A stretch of DNA of 64,000 bases, from assembly GCF_000277815.2 (NCBI RefSeq), contig NC_018469.1, positions 1 through 64,000 of the forward strand, written 5' to 3'. Origin of the DNA: Encephalitozoon hellem ATCC 50504. Its lineage: Eukaryota > Microsporidia > Unikaryonidae. The notes under the pieces are model-generated. The model ran no database searches. It was given only the letters and a program-made list of their open reading frames with translations, and was not told the origin of the DNA. Positions 19,417 through 28,412 of the stretch are shown here, piece by piece (within the stretch, counting starts at the first letter, position 1; the number at the start of each line of letters is the position of its first letter). Both the position numbers and the translations under genes were made by a program.

Positions 19417-19692
19417 TTATTTTCTTAATATATCTAGCACTACATTTTTGATATCATTAAAATTTTCATGAACCTTCATATTACAAAACACCACCAGTTT
19501 TTTCTTAGGTCTTACTTTATTCTTGACTATTTCCTTTCTTAAAGCTTCATCGTACAAATGAATTGTTTCTTCACATTGGCTCACATATATAAATATGTGT
19601 GTATTTGTTTCGAGGATCTTTATATCGGTGTCAAAACCGGATACTTTGGTTGAAAAGTCTACATATGCAGTTCTTCCGTCTCCTCCATCCAT
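19417..19692 (-). CDS. Small protein, possibly proteasome assembly chaperone 4-like
   Basis: A 91-residue protein with alternating strands and helices. The pattern (a FSTKVSGFDTDIKI strand, a THIFIYVSQCEE strand, a helix, a KKLVVFCNM strand and a final helix) resembles PAC4/Poc4, a small chaperone that helps build the 20S proteasome alpha ring. Identity cannot be proved by eye. The first codon of the open frame is GTG at 19695; the ATG at 19692 immediately follows, so I use it. It is in a minus-strand pair with the ERG28-like gene. Confidence 0.65.
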   Translation of the reverse strand: MDGGDGRTAYVDFSTKVSGFDTDIKILETNTHIFIYVSQCEETIHLYDEALRKEIVKNKVRPKKKLVVFCNMKVHENFNDIKNVVLDILRK

Positions 19693-19791
19693 CACGTCTT
19701 TGAGGTGATTTCTTTAATCCTTGCTCGATCATTTCATACATGGCTTTTAGGTTTCAACATAAAACCGATACAGAAAGGCAATTAGAAGAAA

Positions 19792-20199
19792 CTATTGGTG
19801 CTTTGCAGATTTGTCTTTCAGCTTTTCCCGAGATTCACTATCCTCCAAAAGATAGTATGGATACAGAAATATCATCCATCCAACAGTAAACAGAGCAAGA
19901 AACGTTTCTACAATCACCCTCTGAATGGGATACACACCTTGGAAGCCTGAATAGATAAAGAACACACCTTCTGCCAGGAACGATCCGGCTATTGCAGAAT
20001 AGAACCCTATCTTGGTTGCATTTCTAGATGCCAGGAGCCTTGATATTCCTAGTAGAAATGCAAGATAAGTATAGGCTGAGCCCGGATTCCAGGGACTAAT
20101 GATATTGAGATAGTCCTTGTGGGCGACTAGGATGTATGCAGTTTTTGCCATCGTGTAGATAAATAGCCATTTAGGTAATAATCCCGGTTTGTTTCTCAT
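19792..20199 (-). CDS. ERG28: ERG28-like membrane scaffold protein
   Basis: A 135-residue integral membrane protein with four hydrophobic segments (about residues 10-25, 42-58, 65-85 and 95-115) and a charged cytosolic tail. It begins with GLLPKWL, and the pattern of LLGISRLLAS followed by a membrane segment and FIYSGFQG resembles Erg28, which holds the C-4 demethylation enzymes of sterol synthesis together in the ER. CCCC stands shortly before the ATG. It diverges from the IPP isomerase gene with only 45 bp between start codons. Microsporidia have a reduced sterol pathway, so the partner enzymes may be absent. Other small four-helix ER proteins are the alternative. Confidence 0.6.
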   Translation of the reverse strand: MRNKPGLLPKWLFIYTMAKTAYILVAHKDYLNIISPWNPGSAYTYLAFLLGISRLLASRNATKIGFYSAIAGSFLAEGVFFIYSGFQGVYPIQRVIVETFLALFTVGWMIFLYPYYLLEDSESREKLKDKSAKHQ

Positions 20200-20244
20200 C
20201 GTGTGGGGTTAATATTCGACGGAATTTGACAGGCCCAAGTCTTT

Positions 20245-20922
20245 ATGGACAATTATAATAGGAATGTACTCCTTGTAAATGATAGAGACGAGATAATTGG
20301 CATTGGAAAGGCACTTAGAACCCATTTCAGGAAATATTTGGCGCTTCACAGGGCCTTCAGTGTGTTTTTATTCAACTCAAAAAACAAGCTTCTGGTTCAA
20401 AAGAGAGCGCCAGGAAAGCTTCTCTTTCCGAATAGATGGACAAACAGCGTTTGCTCCCACCCATTTGCCAACGAACTTTCTTTCTGTGACCCTTTGCTTG
20501 ACGTAAAGATCCATGCGGCCAGACGAATTGACTACGAATTGGGGATAGGAGGCATAACTGTAGACGATTTAAAATTTGTCTGCCGCATTATATACAAAGC
20601 CAGTCCTATTGAAAAGTATAGTAGAATCTTGCCTGGTGTTCCGATAGCGCAGAAAGTTGCCACTCTTGCAGACCCTCAGAACCTTAGCGGCCCTTATTTC
20701 TCAGATGATTTCTGTGAATGGGAGGTCGATTACATTATCTTTGCAGTGTCTGACGTTCCTCCCCGTCCCAATCCTAACGAAGTTTCAGAAACAAGGTATG
20801 TTTGCAAGAAAGAGCTTCAGAAGTTAGTTGCAGAAAATCTTGTGTCTCCTTGGTTGGATGAGATATCGAAGCATATGGACATATTTGATATCAAAGAATT
20901 GTATTTTTCATCCAACTCCTAG
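20245..20922 (+). CDS. IDI1: Isopentenyl-diphosphate delta-isomerase (type I)
   Basis: Interconverts isopentenyl and dimethylallyl diphosphate, feeding prenylation, dolichol and ubiquinone-type isoprenoids from the mevalonate pathway. The protein has 225 residues, a typical cytosolic length. The Nudix-like fold includes LHRAFSVFLF, LLVQKRA, the catalytic-cysteine segment TNSVCSHP with its Cys, and the metal-binding ARRIDYELGI helix. The later WEVDYI block carries the Glu and Tyr seen in the family. The ATG at 20245 has GGCCC nearby. It diverges from the ERG28-like gene. Strong family match. Confidence 0.95.
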   Translation: MDNYNRNVLLVNDRDEIIGIGKALRTHFRKYLALHRAFSVFLFNSKNKLLVQKRAPGKLLFPNRWTNSVCSHPFANELSFCDPLLDVKIHAARRIDYELGIGGITVDDLKFVCRIIYKASPIEKYSRILPGVPIAQKVATLADPQNLSGPYFSDDFCEWEVDYIIFAVSDVPPRPNPNEVSETRYVCKKELQKLVAENLVSPWLDEISKHMDIFDIKELYFSSNS

Positions 20923-20952
20923 AATAATTCTAGGCAAATCCCTGTCCCAAAA

Positions 20953-21126
20953 ATGGTTCAGCGTCCTCTAAAGAACGTCAAGCTCCATAGGAAACCCACA
21001 AAGTATAGGAAAACACTCAAGAAAGTGAAGAACGAAAATGACTTGATAACAAAGGAGATAAACAAGGGAATAATCGAAAAGTACAAGTCTATGTATGAAA
21101 AGAAGAAGAATGCCAATATTAGATAG
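20953..21126 (+). CDS. Small basic protein of 57 residues
   Basis: A short open frame of 57 codons lies between the IDI1 stop and the convergent SOF1 stop. Its ATG follows CCCAAAA, the promoter pattern seen at other genes here. The product is very basic, with KLHRKPTKYRKTLKKVK, and contains a heptad-like KEINKGIIEKYKSMYE helix. It might be a ribosomal or ribosome-assembly factor or another RNA-binding protein, but I recognise no family. It is small enough to be missed by length filters. The basic composition, the promoter triplet and the lack of any other use for this gap argue for a real gene. Confidence 0.6.
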   Translation: MVQRPLKNVKLHRKPTKYRKTLKKVKNENDLITKEINKGIIEKYKSMYEKKKNANIR

Positions 21127-21207
21127 TTTTTTATCTATAAGCCAAGTAGACAAGATCCATAAATGGGACTTGCTTCTTTATGTTCTGTGCTATTATGGAC
21201 AACTATC

Positions 21208-22434
21208 CTATAAATCCTTTATTTCAGATTCCCTGGCCTTCCTCTTCCTCTCTGTAGCTTTATAGGACTCATGAATTCTCTTGAGCGTATTCTTCAGCGG
21301 CTTGGGTAAGAATCTATGCTTAGATATTCTGCTTATTTCCCCAACCTCCTTGTATTTTTCCCTCAGTGCCTCAGAATACCTAAGGGCTTCTTTTTCTCTC
21401 TTGCTCAATGCTCCCAACTTTTTTGAAGCATAGCTCTTCCACACTCTTATCGACCCGTCGTCACTTCCTGAAACAATAAATTGGGAGTCGTGGGAATACT
21501 TCACGCCAAATACATTGTGCATTCTCTTGTTATAGTATGTGTCTCTACTCTTCCTTTCATTGACATCGAAGATTCTGATTGTTTTATCGAAGCTCCCAGT
21601 TGCTATCTCAGTCCCTGAAGGATTGAATTCCACAGAGACAACTGCATTTCCATGTCCTCTATATATTCCACTGGGCTCGTCGAGATATCTTATATCATGG
21701 AGATAGGCACAGAAGTCTTCATTTCCTGATACAAATATATGTCCATCCATCGGACTAAATGATATATCATTAGTCCTACTCCCCACAGTTACAGAATGGA
21801 TCACCTTTCCAATCCTGATGTCAAATAATGAAAGGCCTCCTTGCTCTCCAACTCCTATTATGTTTGTTAGCACAGGACTAGTGCTTATGCATAAGGGATA
21901 CCTTGTGCCTATCTGCTGTTTTGAAAAGTCTCTTTCAATGTCAAATATCTCTACACCCTTGGTGGTCCCTACATTCAGCGTTCCCATTATGTCTAGCCCT
22001 ACCACCTCAGAATCACAGCGATACGTTTGCTCGTCTCCCAGCTTCTTAACCGTTTTTTCCTGCCCAGCATATAAATTTCCTTCAATGTCCATTCCAAGCC
22101 CTTTTATCGAACTGTTGCACTCAAATCTCTTAAGGGCACTTTTCTGGTCCATATCCCATAAAACCACCTGGTTGTCGAAACTTCCAGATGCAAATAAGGC
22201 CTGCTGAAAATGCCTTGCAAGCACATGTATCCCTTCCTTGTGGTAGGACAGTGCAGTGACGAATGGCTTACTTAGCATCCTTTCAATCTTAGTTGCATTA
22301 AGTGCCCTCACAAACTCCCTTTCCCTCATAAACGGATGGTAGACTTCATCCTTGGCAAAGCTCACATACTCAACATCCTTTTTCCTCTCCTTACAAATTT
22401 CTTCTGGCTTATGGTATATGGTGTTAATTTTCAT
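21208..22434 (-). CDS. SOF1: SOF1/DCAF13-like WD40 protein of the SSU processome
   Basis: Needed for early cleavages of pre-rRNA with U3 snoRNP. The product has 408 residues: a seven-bladed WD40 propeller (for example ASGSFDNQVVLWD and VSGSDDGSIRVWK) followed by the characteristic Sof1 C-terminus (about 330-408) with SKREKEALRYSEALREKY and ISRISKHRFLPK. The open frame extends to 22494, but the ATG at 22434 gives the family N-terminus MKINTIYHKPEE and has CCC just upstream. It diverges from the RRM gene at 22484 with a 49-bp gap. Very strong match. Confidence 0.93.
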   Translation of the reverse strand: MKINTIYHKPEEICKERKKDVEYVSFAKDEVYHPFMREREFVRALNATKIERMLSKPFVTALSYHKEGIHVLARHFQQALFASGSFDNQVVLWDMDQKSALKRFECNSSIKGLGMDIEGNLYAGQEKTVKKLGDEQTYRCDSEVVGLDIMGTLNVGTTKGVEIFDIERDFSKQQIGTRYPLCISTSPVLTNIIGVGEQGGLSLFDIRIGKVIHSVTVGSRTNDISFSPMDGHIFVSGNEDFCAYLHDIRYLDEPSGIYRGHGNAVVSVEFNPSGTEIATGSFDKTIRIFDVNERKSRDTYYNKRMHNVFGVKYSHDSQFIVSGSDDGSIRVWKSYASKKLGALSKREKEALRYSEALREKYKEVGEISRISKHRFLPKPLKNTLKRIHESYKATERKRKARESEIKDL

Positions 22435-22483
22435 CCTAGGGCTGGGCCCGGCAGAGAAATTCATACTCCAAGTTATCCCATAG

Positions 22484-23227
22484 ATGGCGTGCAAATTGTT
22501 TGTAAATAACTTTCCAGAAAGCTATTCAGAGGAGAGCATGAGCCTAATTTTTAGTCCCTTTGGGGAAATAAAGTCCATCAAGATTCTGAGAGAGCCTAGA
22601 TTGTTCTCAATTGTCGAGTTCCGGGATCCCCAGAATGCAAAAGCAGCAATGGATTCTTTGAATGGCAGAAAGCTGCATGGAGAGAGCTCACCATTGCACA
22701 TCGAAATGGCTTTTGACAGAAAAAGAAGGGTGGTCGTCTCCGGCATCCCCTTGGACTCATCGAAAGAAGAGCTTCTGAGGTTCTTCCAGTACTATGGATC
22801 CGTCGAAAACATCACACCCTCGGATGATCCCCAAACAGTTTTTATTGACTTCTCGTCCCAGAGAGATTCTGAAATGCTTCTTGAGCTCAATCAGAAGATA
22901 AGCTTTGGAAAGGAGGAATCCAAGCTCTCCATAAAGCCTTTTACTAAAAGAGAGCGAAAAGATCAAACCTCCAGCCCAGAAAAAAGTGTTTTTATATACA
23001 ACCTCCCATCCAAAATAACCAAAACGGATCTTAATGAACTGTTTGCAAAGTTTGGAGAGATTCAATCTCTAGGGATATTAAACGGGGGAAAAGCATTTGT
23101 TAACTACGAAAAGGAATTGCCGGCCCTAAAGGCAATCAGGCATATGGATGGAAAAAACGTAGGAGGAAAGAAGATTAGGATAGTCCTTAAATCTATGAAG
23201 AGAGGCTTGTCTAAAAGGCCTTCTTAG
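22484..23227 (+). CDS. RNA-binding protein with three RRM domains
   Basis: A 247-residue protein made almost entirely of three RNA recognition motifs. RRM1 (about 3-80) has KLFVNNFP and LFSIVEFRD. RRM2 (about 85-155) has RVVVSGIP and is divergent. RRM3 (about 165-240) has SVFIYNLPSKITKTDLNELF and GKAFVNYE. The arrangement resembles a cut-down poly(A)-binding protein or a nucleolar RRM protein, without the PABC domain. TATCCC stands shortly before the ATG. It diverges from SOF1. Likely role in mRNA or rRNA binding; the exact orthologue is uncertain. Confidence 0.85.
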   Translation: MACKLFVNNFPESYSEESMSLIFSPFGEIKSIKILREPRLFSIVEFRDPQNAKAAMDSLNGRKLHGESSPLHIEMAFDRKRRVVVSGIPLDSSKEELLRFFQYYGSVENITPSDDPQTVFIDFSSQRDSEMLLELNQKISFGKEESKLSIKPFTKRERKDQTSSPEKSVFIYNLPSKITKTDLNELFAKFGEIQSLGILNGGKAFVNYEKELPALKAIRHMDGKNVGGKKIRIVLKSMKRGLSKRPS

Positions 23228-23308
23228 GCAGGATAATAAGCAAGCCCTAAAGTTTGTCCAACAACTCCTGAATCCTTTCATCCTTAAATTTTCTGTTTAA
23301 TTACTCTT

Positions 23309-24334
23309 TCATATGCTAGTTGGGGCATTTACATTGGCATCACAGGAATCTACACCGCTATCTCCTTCGCTGACCATTTCTCCGGGGTAAATACCTTTGA
23401 ATTGTGGGTCTAAATCTCTACCGGGAAAAGGAGGCCTGTATTCTCCAAACCCAGGTACATCGTGATACTTATCATTCAAGTAATAATATCCATAGGACTG
23501 GGAATAAAGCATAGATGATGAGGGATAGCTCCTGAATCCATTGATAATGACATCCTCGTGTATGTAGTTATATGAGGGGCCATATTTCTCTGGAGCCTCT
23601 ATATCATAAATTCCACTATATCTGCTATCAAGAATTTTGCTATTAAATCTATTTCGGCCGTCCTCCCTTTCGCCATTATCCTGTCTTCTTCTACTTCTTG
23701 TATAGGCTAAGCAGCTTTCACAAAGATGGCTGGAGGCATTTTTGGAATCTGAGGTAAAAAAAGAGACATTACATGATACACAGATAATTCTCTCGTGGCT
23801 TCCCTTCAGCGCTTTCGTCCTACCCCCAGGCGTGATCATATAGGGCCTTGTCCTACCGTGGAGTTTCTGGTAGAGCCCACAGGCATTACATAAGAGCGTC
23901 TTTCCCTGATCTCCCCTCCTCCATGATGGCGTACTTGTAGTGGAACAATTGGAGCATATCCTTTGCTTTGCTTTTCTTTTGAGTTCTCTTGCGATCTTTG
24001 GCATCTCGACAACATTGTATCCTGAGATCAATCCCTGGTCTTCATCGTCTTTTCTATCGCTGAATTTATCCTGACCCGGATATACCTTTAAAGTCCTTCT
24101 ATAGTTGTTTGCTTCGCCCTCACTCTGTAGAAAAGATTTCGGATGGCATCTTTTATTACCACATTCTATCTCCTTTCCATCAAAACTCTTTTTCTCACAT
24201 CCTTTTATATCCTCCATTTCTATATTCATATCATCCTTATGTAAAACCTTCTTCTCTTCGGCTTCGTAGAGACCCTTACCCCATACATCTTCTATAAGCC
24301 TCTCACCCCCATTTCCTTTGTTTACCGATGTCAT
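23309..24334 (-). CDS. GATA-type zinc-finger transcription factor
   Basis: A 341-residue nuclear regulator. The GATA finger has Cys127, 130, 149 and 152 (C-X2-C-X18-C-X2-C) with [10 protein letters not shown] and the [18 protein letters not shown] pattern expected for GATA factors, followed by basic residues that contact the minor groove. A second four-cysteine unit follows at Cys185, 188, 205 and 208 (C-X2-C-X16-C-X2-C) but lacks the GATA sequence. The C-terminal third is rich in Tyr, Ser and Pro and may activate or repress. A WGATAR-type site lies about 105 bases upstream of its start, so self-regulation is possible. It diverges from the SPA2-like gene. Confidence 0.88.
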   Translation of the reverse strand: MTSVNKGNGGERLIEDVWGKGLYEAEEKKVLHKDDMNIEMEDIKGCEKKSFDGKEIECGNKRCHPKSFLQSEGEANNYRRTLKVYPGQDKFSDRKDDEDQGLISGYNVVEMPKIARELKRKAKQRICSNCSTTSTPSWRRGDQGKTLLCNACGLYQKLHGRTRPYMITPGGRTKALKGSHERIICVSCNVSFFTSDSKNASSHLCESCLAYTRSRRRQDNGEREDGRNRFNSKILDSRYSGIYDIEAPEKYGPSYNYIHEDVIINGFRSYPSSSMLYSQSYGYYYLNDKYHDVPGFGEYRPPFPGRDLDPQFKGIYPGEMVSEGDSGVDSCDANVNAPTSI

Positions 24335-24597
24335 TGTTTTGTTTTTACAGTGCTATTTTATAGTGGAATTTTCATAATCTGCTTTATTATTGCACAATTA
24401 ATATATTGCCGATTTAATCTTTGATATATTTGACAATTATCTAGGACTACATCCCATATGTAGTAACTCTTCTGGGAAGTATCTAAAATCCTTATAAGGC
24501 CGTGTGTGGGCGGATATTACTATAATAATCCTAGATATATTATTTAGAAAGAAACACAAGCAAAATAAAACACATTTGAAAAACAAAACAATTGAAA
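24335..24597. promoter_or_regulatory. 263-bp divergent promoter region
   Basis: This is an unusually long gap for this genome, between the GATA factor and the SPA2-like gene. It is A/T-rich, holds an inverted repeat CTACAT-CCCA-TATGTAG near 24446-24462 and one AGATAA (WGATAR) site on the minus strand at 24437-24442. No coding signal is seen. Regulation by the GATA factor itself is an inference. Confidence 0.35.
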
Positions 24598-25713
24598 ATG
24601 GGAAATGAAAAGAACAAGGAAATGATCCGATGCGAACTTGAGAGCTATGTTGCGGAAGAAATGAAAAGCGTATCTCCAAGCACAAGGCAGATGGATGCCA
24701 TCGAAAAAATGGCATCATTACCAGAAAAAAACTTTGAGGACCTGGTCTCGGATATTGTGAATGAGATGAGGAGGAGAAGTAATGTTCCGTCTATTTCTCC
24801 CGAGACGCCGATGCAATGGAAGCTTTCCAGAATCCATGAGGACGGATTCAAAAGCCTTGTTTTAGATCTTCTACTGGTGATGAATCAAAGGTCTCCAGAG
24901 GATAAGCGTTCTTCAGAAAATGTTCATGGATTAATCAACAACCTTGACAAGCTGATATCCTCGCTTAAGGAAGACATGATGAATGAGGAAAAGATGGCAG
25001 AAGACATATGCTCTTCTCGTGACATTTCAGACAAGTTTATGATGTTCATCGAGTACAGCCGTAATGTCTTTGACCGGAATGGCGAGTATATCAAGGTCCA
25101 TGAACGAGAGGATATCAAGGTCCATGAACACATGATGAAAGAAGTTAAGGAATACTTTGAGGCTCAGACAATTGATGGGCCTGACTTGACAATTAACGTG
25201 GATGTTCTGCTGAAAAAGTGTGATAGATTGAAGCATAGCAACCTTCCTGAATACAAGTATCATAGAAACAATATCCAAAGGCTGAAAGCCATGGACCTAG
25301 GAATAGAGGTGAAGAAAAGACTGATAAGAGACGAGGTGCTGCAAATATATTCCATTTTTGTGACGGAAAGCACTAACCTAAAGGGAGCAAGAGAAAAGCA
25401 GCTTGAATGTAAGGTCAATAGCCTTGTAGATGTTCTATGTAAGATTAAAAGTGACGCTGAAGAAGGAAAAGAGATAGATGCTTACGAGTACCTCGAAGAT
25501 GTGGCTAGTTCCAGTGGAGATATCCTCGAGCTTGTTGAAAACATGGAGCTGGAAAGCAAAGCCTATCTGGACCAGTTGAAAACAAAGATAGCTGCTTTAG
25601 AGCAAATACACAATAGAAGTAGTGGCGAAGAGCCGCTTCCAGCTATGTTTTCAACGATAGAAGCCGTGAAGAGAGTGCTGACAGACGTTCCCAGAAGTCA
25701 AGGAAGTTCGTAA
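24598..25713 (+). CDS. Protein with two SPA2/GIT-type homology repeats
   Basis: A 371-residue protein. The open frame begins at a TTG at 24592, and the ATG at 24598 is the first true start. Two repeats near the N-terminus (about residues 22-50 and 65-90) read as KMASLPEKNFEDLVSDIVNE and KLSRIHEDGFKSLVLDLLL, the pattern of the SPA2 homology domain found in Spa2, Sph1 and GIT proteins. The rest is helical and coiled. In yeast Spa2 is a polarisome scaffold for formins and MAP kinase modules at growth sites. Microsporidia have no budding, so here a scaffold for cell shape or sporogony is an inference. A duplicated stretch (IKVHE repeated) lies near residue 165. Confidence 0.75.
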   Translation: MGNEKNKEMIRCELESYVAEEMKSVSPSTRQMDAIEKMASLPEKNFEDLVSDIVNEMRRRSNVPSISPETPMQWKLSRIHEDGFKSLVLDLLLVMNQRSPEDKRSSENVHGLINNLDKLISSLKEDMMNEEKMAEDICSSRDISDKFMMFIEYSRNVFDRNGEYIKVHEREDIKVHEHMMKEVKEYFEAQTIDGPDLTINVDVLLKKCDRLKHSNLPEYKYHRNNIQRLKAMDLGIEVKKRLIRDEVLQIYSIFVTESTNLKGAREKQLECKVNSLVDVLCKIKSDAEEGKEIDAYEYLEDVASSSGDILELVENMELESKAYLDQLKTKIAALEQIHNRSSGEEPLPAMFSTIEAVKRVLTDVPRSQGSS

Positions 25714-25795
25714 TCGTCATTGGTCGGTCAGGTAGGAAAATGGACGATGAGATATTTAATGGAAAATAAAGTATTGACTTACATTTATTGAAGGC

Positions 25796-26206
25796 TCAAG
25801 TTTTTATGTCTAACTTTGAACTAAGCTGTGCTTTCTTAACCGTGTAGAAATCAAATATCTTAAAACTCTTGATCGCATGGTTCCTAATCGATATTTCTAG
25901 GTAAGTATCGCTTGTAGATCTATCCTTAGAGTCATAAACCACCTTAATCTTGTTGGGACTCATCCTTGTCACCTTCAAATTAGTCATGCTTGTGAAAAAC
26001 TCTATCTGAAATTTGTTTTTTTCTCCCCTCACTACGTACTCCGGTCTATTGGGCTCACGACTTATGTTTTTTTCAAACGCTCCCGATTTCTCGATGTTCA
26101 AGATCATGTTGTTGAACTTGAAGGTGTCTGTCTTGCTATTAACCTCGCTTATCAAAATACTGCCACTGCAGAATGTTCCCACTAGGAAGAGGAAGATATG
26201 TATCAT
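25796..26206 (-). CDS. Small predicted secreted protein
   Basis: A 136-residue protein with a signal peptide (IFLFLVGTFCSGS) and a mature part of about 115 residues. The mature part is beta-rich and Lys/Asn-rich with no Cys and no second hydrophobic segment, so it should be soluble outside the cell or in the ER lumen. I recognise no family. It lies at the end of a convergent pair with the SPA2-like gene (82 bp apart) and diverges from the RFC gene. Its composition is in line with its neighbours. Confidence 0.7.
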   Translation of the reverse strand: MIHIFLFLVGTFCSGSILISEVNSKTDTFKFNNMILNIEKSGAFEKNISREPNRPEYVVRGEKNKFQIEFFTSMTNLKVTRMSPNKIKVVYDSKDRSTSDTYLEISIRNHAIKSFKIFDFYTVKKAQLSSKLDIKT

Positions 26207-26357
26207 GTCTCAAATCAACTGCATTTTCATTTTATAGTTTAGAGTGTTTCATTTCCTTCGAAACACTAGGAAACAGCCTGTTTGATACAAATCAAAACAT
26301 ACCTTATCTGGATGGGTGTAACATGGTTTGTGCTTATGGGCTCGGCTTAAAAAACCC

Positions 26358-27284
26358 ATGCACCAGCCATGGACAGAAAAGTACCGTCCGAGATCTCTTC
26401 TGGAGGTTGTTGGAAACAGGGAGGTGGTTGCGGCTCTTCAATCTATTGCGGATGCAGGAAAAATTCCCAACATGCTATTTTACGGGCCTCCAGGTACTGG
26501 AAAGACAACGTCAATAAGGGCCATTGCAAACAGCCTTCCAAGATCATGTGTTCTTGAGCTGAATGCTAGTGATGAAAGGGGAATAGCAACAGTAAGAGAA
26601 ACCATAAAGGATTTTGCATCTACATATTCTAAAGTAACGAAGCTGGTGATATTGGACGAAGCAGACATGATGAGCAGAGATGCTCAAAATGCTCTTAGAA
26701 GAATAATTGAGGACTTCAGTGCAAACACAAGGTTTTGCCTAATAGCCAACCACTCGAAGAAGATAATTCCTCCTATTCTTTCCAGATGCACCAAGTTCAG
26801 ATTTGGGCCCATTGAAGGCACTGAGGGTAGAATTGAGGAAATATGCAAGAGAGAGGGCATAAGGTATACTAGCAAAGGAATTACTGCCTTGGCAAAGATA
26901 TCAGAAGGAGACATGCGAAAGGCTGTAAATGATGTCCAGGGGATATCCTTGTCTCTAGGTGTAGTTGACGAGGAAAATGTTCATAAGTTCAATGGGATTG
27001 CTCCAGTACAAGTCTATGAGGAGCTGTTTATGGATCTCAAGAGCATGAGCATGTCCGAGCTTAGAACCAGGCTTGAAGACCTGAAGTATGAATATGGAAT
27101 GGACTGTAACGCTTTAATCGAGAACCTCAGCGGGATTGTTCGGAAAAGCAGAATGAGAAATAAAATGAAGATGCTGAAAGAGATGGGCGATATTGAGCGC
27201 AGGATGAGTATAGGGTGCAACGAAAAGCTTCAATTGGATGCAATTATCTCTGTGTTTATATTGAATAGAGACGATTCTTTATGA
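26358..27284 (+). CDS. RFC3: Replication factor C small subunit (Rfc3/human RFC5 type)
   Basis: AAA+ clamp-loader subunit that helps place PCNA on DNA. The product has 308 residues. Residues 1-12 read MHQPWTEKYRP, Walker A is GPPGTGKTT at 43-51, Walker B ends in DEADMM, and the sensor and arginine-finger region has SRCTKFRFGP (the SRC box). The FRFGP version of that box is typical of yeast Rfc3. The open frame starts earlier (26328), but the ATG at 26358 matches the family N-terminus. Strong match; the subunit number is likely but not certain. Confidence 0.93.
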   Translation: MHQPWTEKYRPRSLLEVVGNREVVAALQSIADAGKIPNMLFYGPPGTGKTTSIRAIANSLPRSCVLELNASDERGIATVRETIKDFASTYSKVTKLVILDEADMMSRDAQNALRRIIEDFSANTRFCLIANHSKKIIPPILSRCTKFRFGPIEGTEGRIEEICKREGIRYTSKGITALAKISEGDMRKAVNDVQGISLSLGVVDEENVHKFNGIAPVQVYEELFMDLKSMSMSELRTRLEDLKYEYGMDCNALIENLSGIVRKSRMRNKMKMLKEMGDIERRMSIGCNEKLQLDAIISVFILNRDDSL

Positions 27285-27330
27285 AATAATAACTTTATTA
27301 AAAATGCTAGGCCTAAGCCCAATCAATGTC

Positions 27331-28338
27331 TTACACCAAATCGTAGTAAGGAAGTGCTTCAATTTCTCTTATGTCGTACTTGCTTGTAGGAATGTTATTT
27401 ACGATATTTGAAATTACTAATGCCAATACAGTCACAACTATAGACCCAAATATCCATAGAGGCAAATACACCAAAGCACTACGAAATCCTGCCAAAACAA
27501 GAGAGAATGTGGCTATGTACAGCAACGGCAGAAGCACTATGCACAGATTGATCTTCAAAGAATACTTCTTATTATATATTCCCCAAAAAATTTGAACAAA
27601 AAATAGAAAAGGTTTCAAAAATGGAGGAATTCCCGGTGCCAAAAGCATGCCAAATAATATTGTCCTAATCACTTTAGCCATCAGTATACTTCCCTTTGAT
27701 TTAAGAAAAAGCTTCTGCTTGCAGCTGTGATAATACATGGTGTTGATTGTAGACAGGATCTCAACTATTAAGAACATGACCCCCGAGAAAAGGATGCTTA
27801 TGAGCCCATCGCCATACAGAGCATAGTTCAGAAGATGAAGCGTTGCCACGTTGATTTCCGTCGACCTAAATATCATGCTCTTTAGCTCATTCCCAACTCC
27901 ATAAACCCAATACAGTGCAGACAGAGATCTAATCATTGGGATGGTCAGGGTTACAGCCGAAATAACAAATGGGAGGGACATGACTATGTTGCTGCATTTT
28001 CCATATGCAACTACCGGTGGTAATGCCAACAAAGCCCCTATATATGTTATAAGCGTACTAATATAGAAGCACATGTTGGGTCTGTCAAACATCCTTGTTA
28101 TAATGTACGAGTCCTTGTTGTGCAGAAGAAGTTGCACAGAAACCTCTCCAAATATATCATAAAAATCTCTCTTGTATCTGTCTTTCAATATTGTGTATGC
28201 CTTGTTGATCTCTGCAAACCTGTCAGGACTCATTTCGTTTTTGCTTTGACAGTATGACCTTACAAGAAATCTGTAAGATTTCTCGATGCTTTCCTTTGTT
28301 GCATCCTTTGGGATTTTAAGCACATCATACAGACTCAT
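27331..28338 (-). CDS. J-like membrane protein without HPD motif
   Basis: A 335-residue protein with an N-terminal DnaJ-like domain (about 1-60: MSLYDVLKIPKDATKESIEK, then AYTILKDRYKRDFYDIFGE) and then at least six hydrophobic segments. The central HPD tripeptide that contacts Hsp70 is replaced by CQS, so this is a J-like protein and may not stimulate Hsp70 ATPase. The family could be related to Sec63- or Djp1-like ER factors, but the long multi-pass region is unlike Sec63. I start at 28338 rather than 28380: the second ATG follows CCCCTGAA and begins exactly like a J domain. It diverges from BUD20. Confidence 0.8.
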   Translation of the reverse strand: MSLYDVLKIPKDATKESIEKSYRFLVRSYCQSKNEMSPDRFAEINKAYTILKDRYKRDFYDIFGEVSVQLLLHNKDSYIITRMFDRPNMCFYISTLITYIGALLALPPVVAYGKCSNIVMSLPFVISAVTLTIPMIRSLSALYWVYGVGNELKSMIFRSTEINVATLHLLNYALYGDGLISILFSGVMFLIVEILSTINTMYYHSCKQKLFLKSKGSILMAKVIRTILFGMLLAPGIPPFLKPFLFFVQIFWGIYNKKYSLKINLCIVLLPLLYIATFSLVLAGFRSALVYLPLWIFGSIVVTVLALVISNIVNNIPTSKYDIREIEALPYYDLV

Positions 28339-28412
28339 TTCAGGGGATATGGAAGAAGGATTAAAGAAAGATGTCCCCATTGATACTTATAACCTCGAAA
28401 AAATCTTCCTCC

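Noticed and set aside
26173..26517. Plus-strand frame overlapping the start of RFC3 in another frame
   Set aside because: The RFC3 frame has all AAA+ motifs; this one has none and ends within it.
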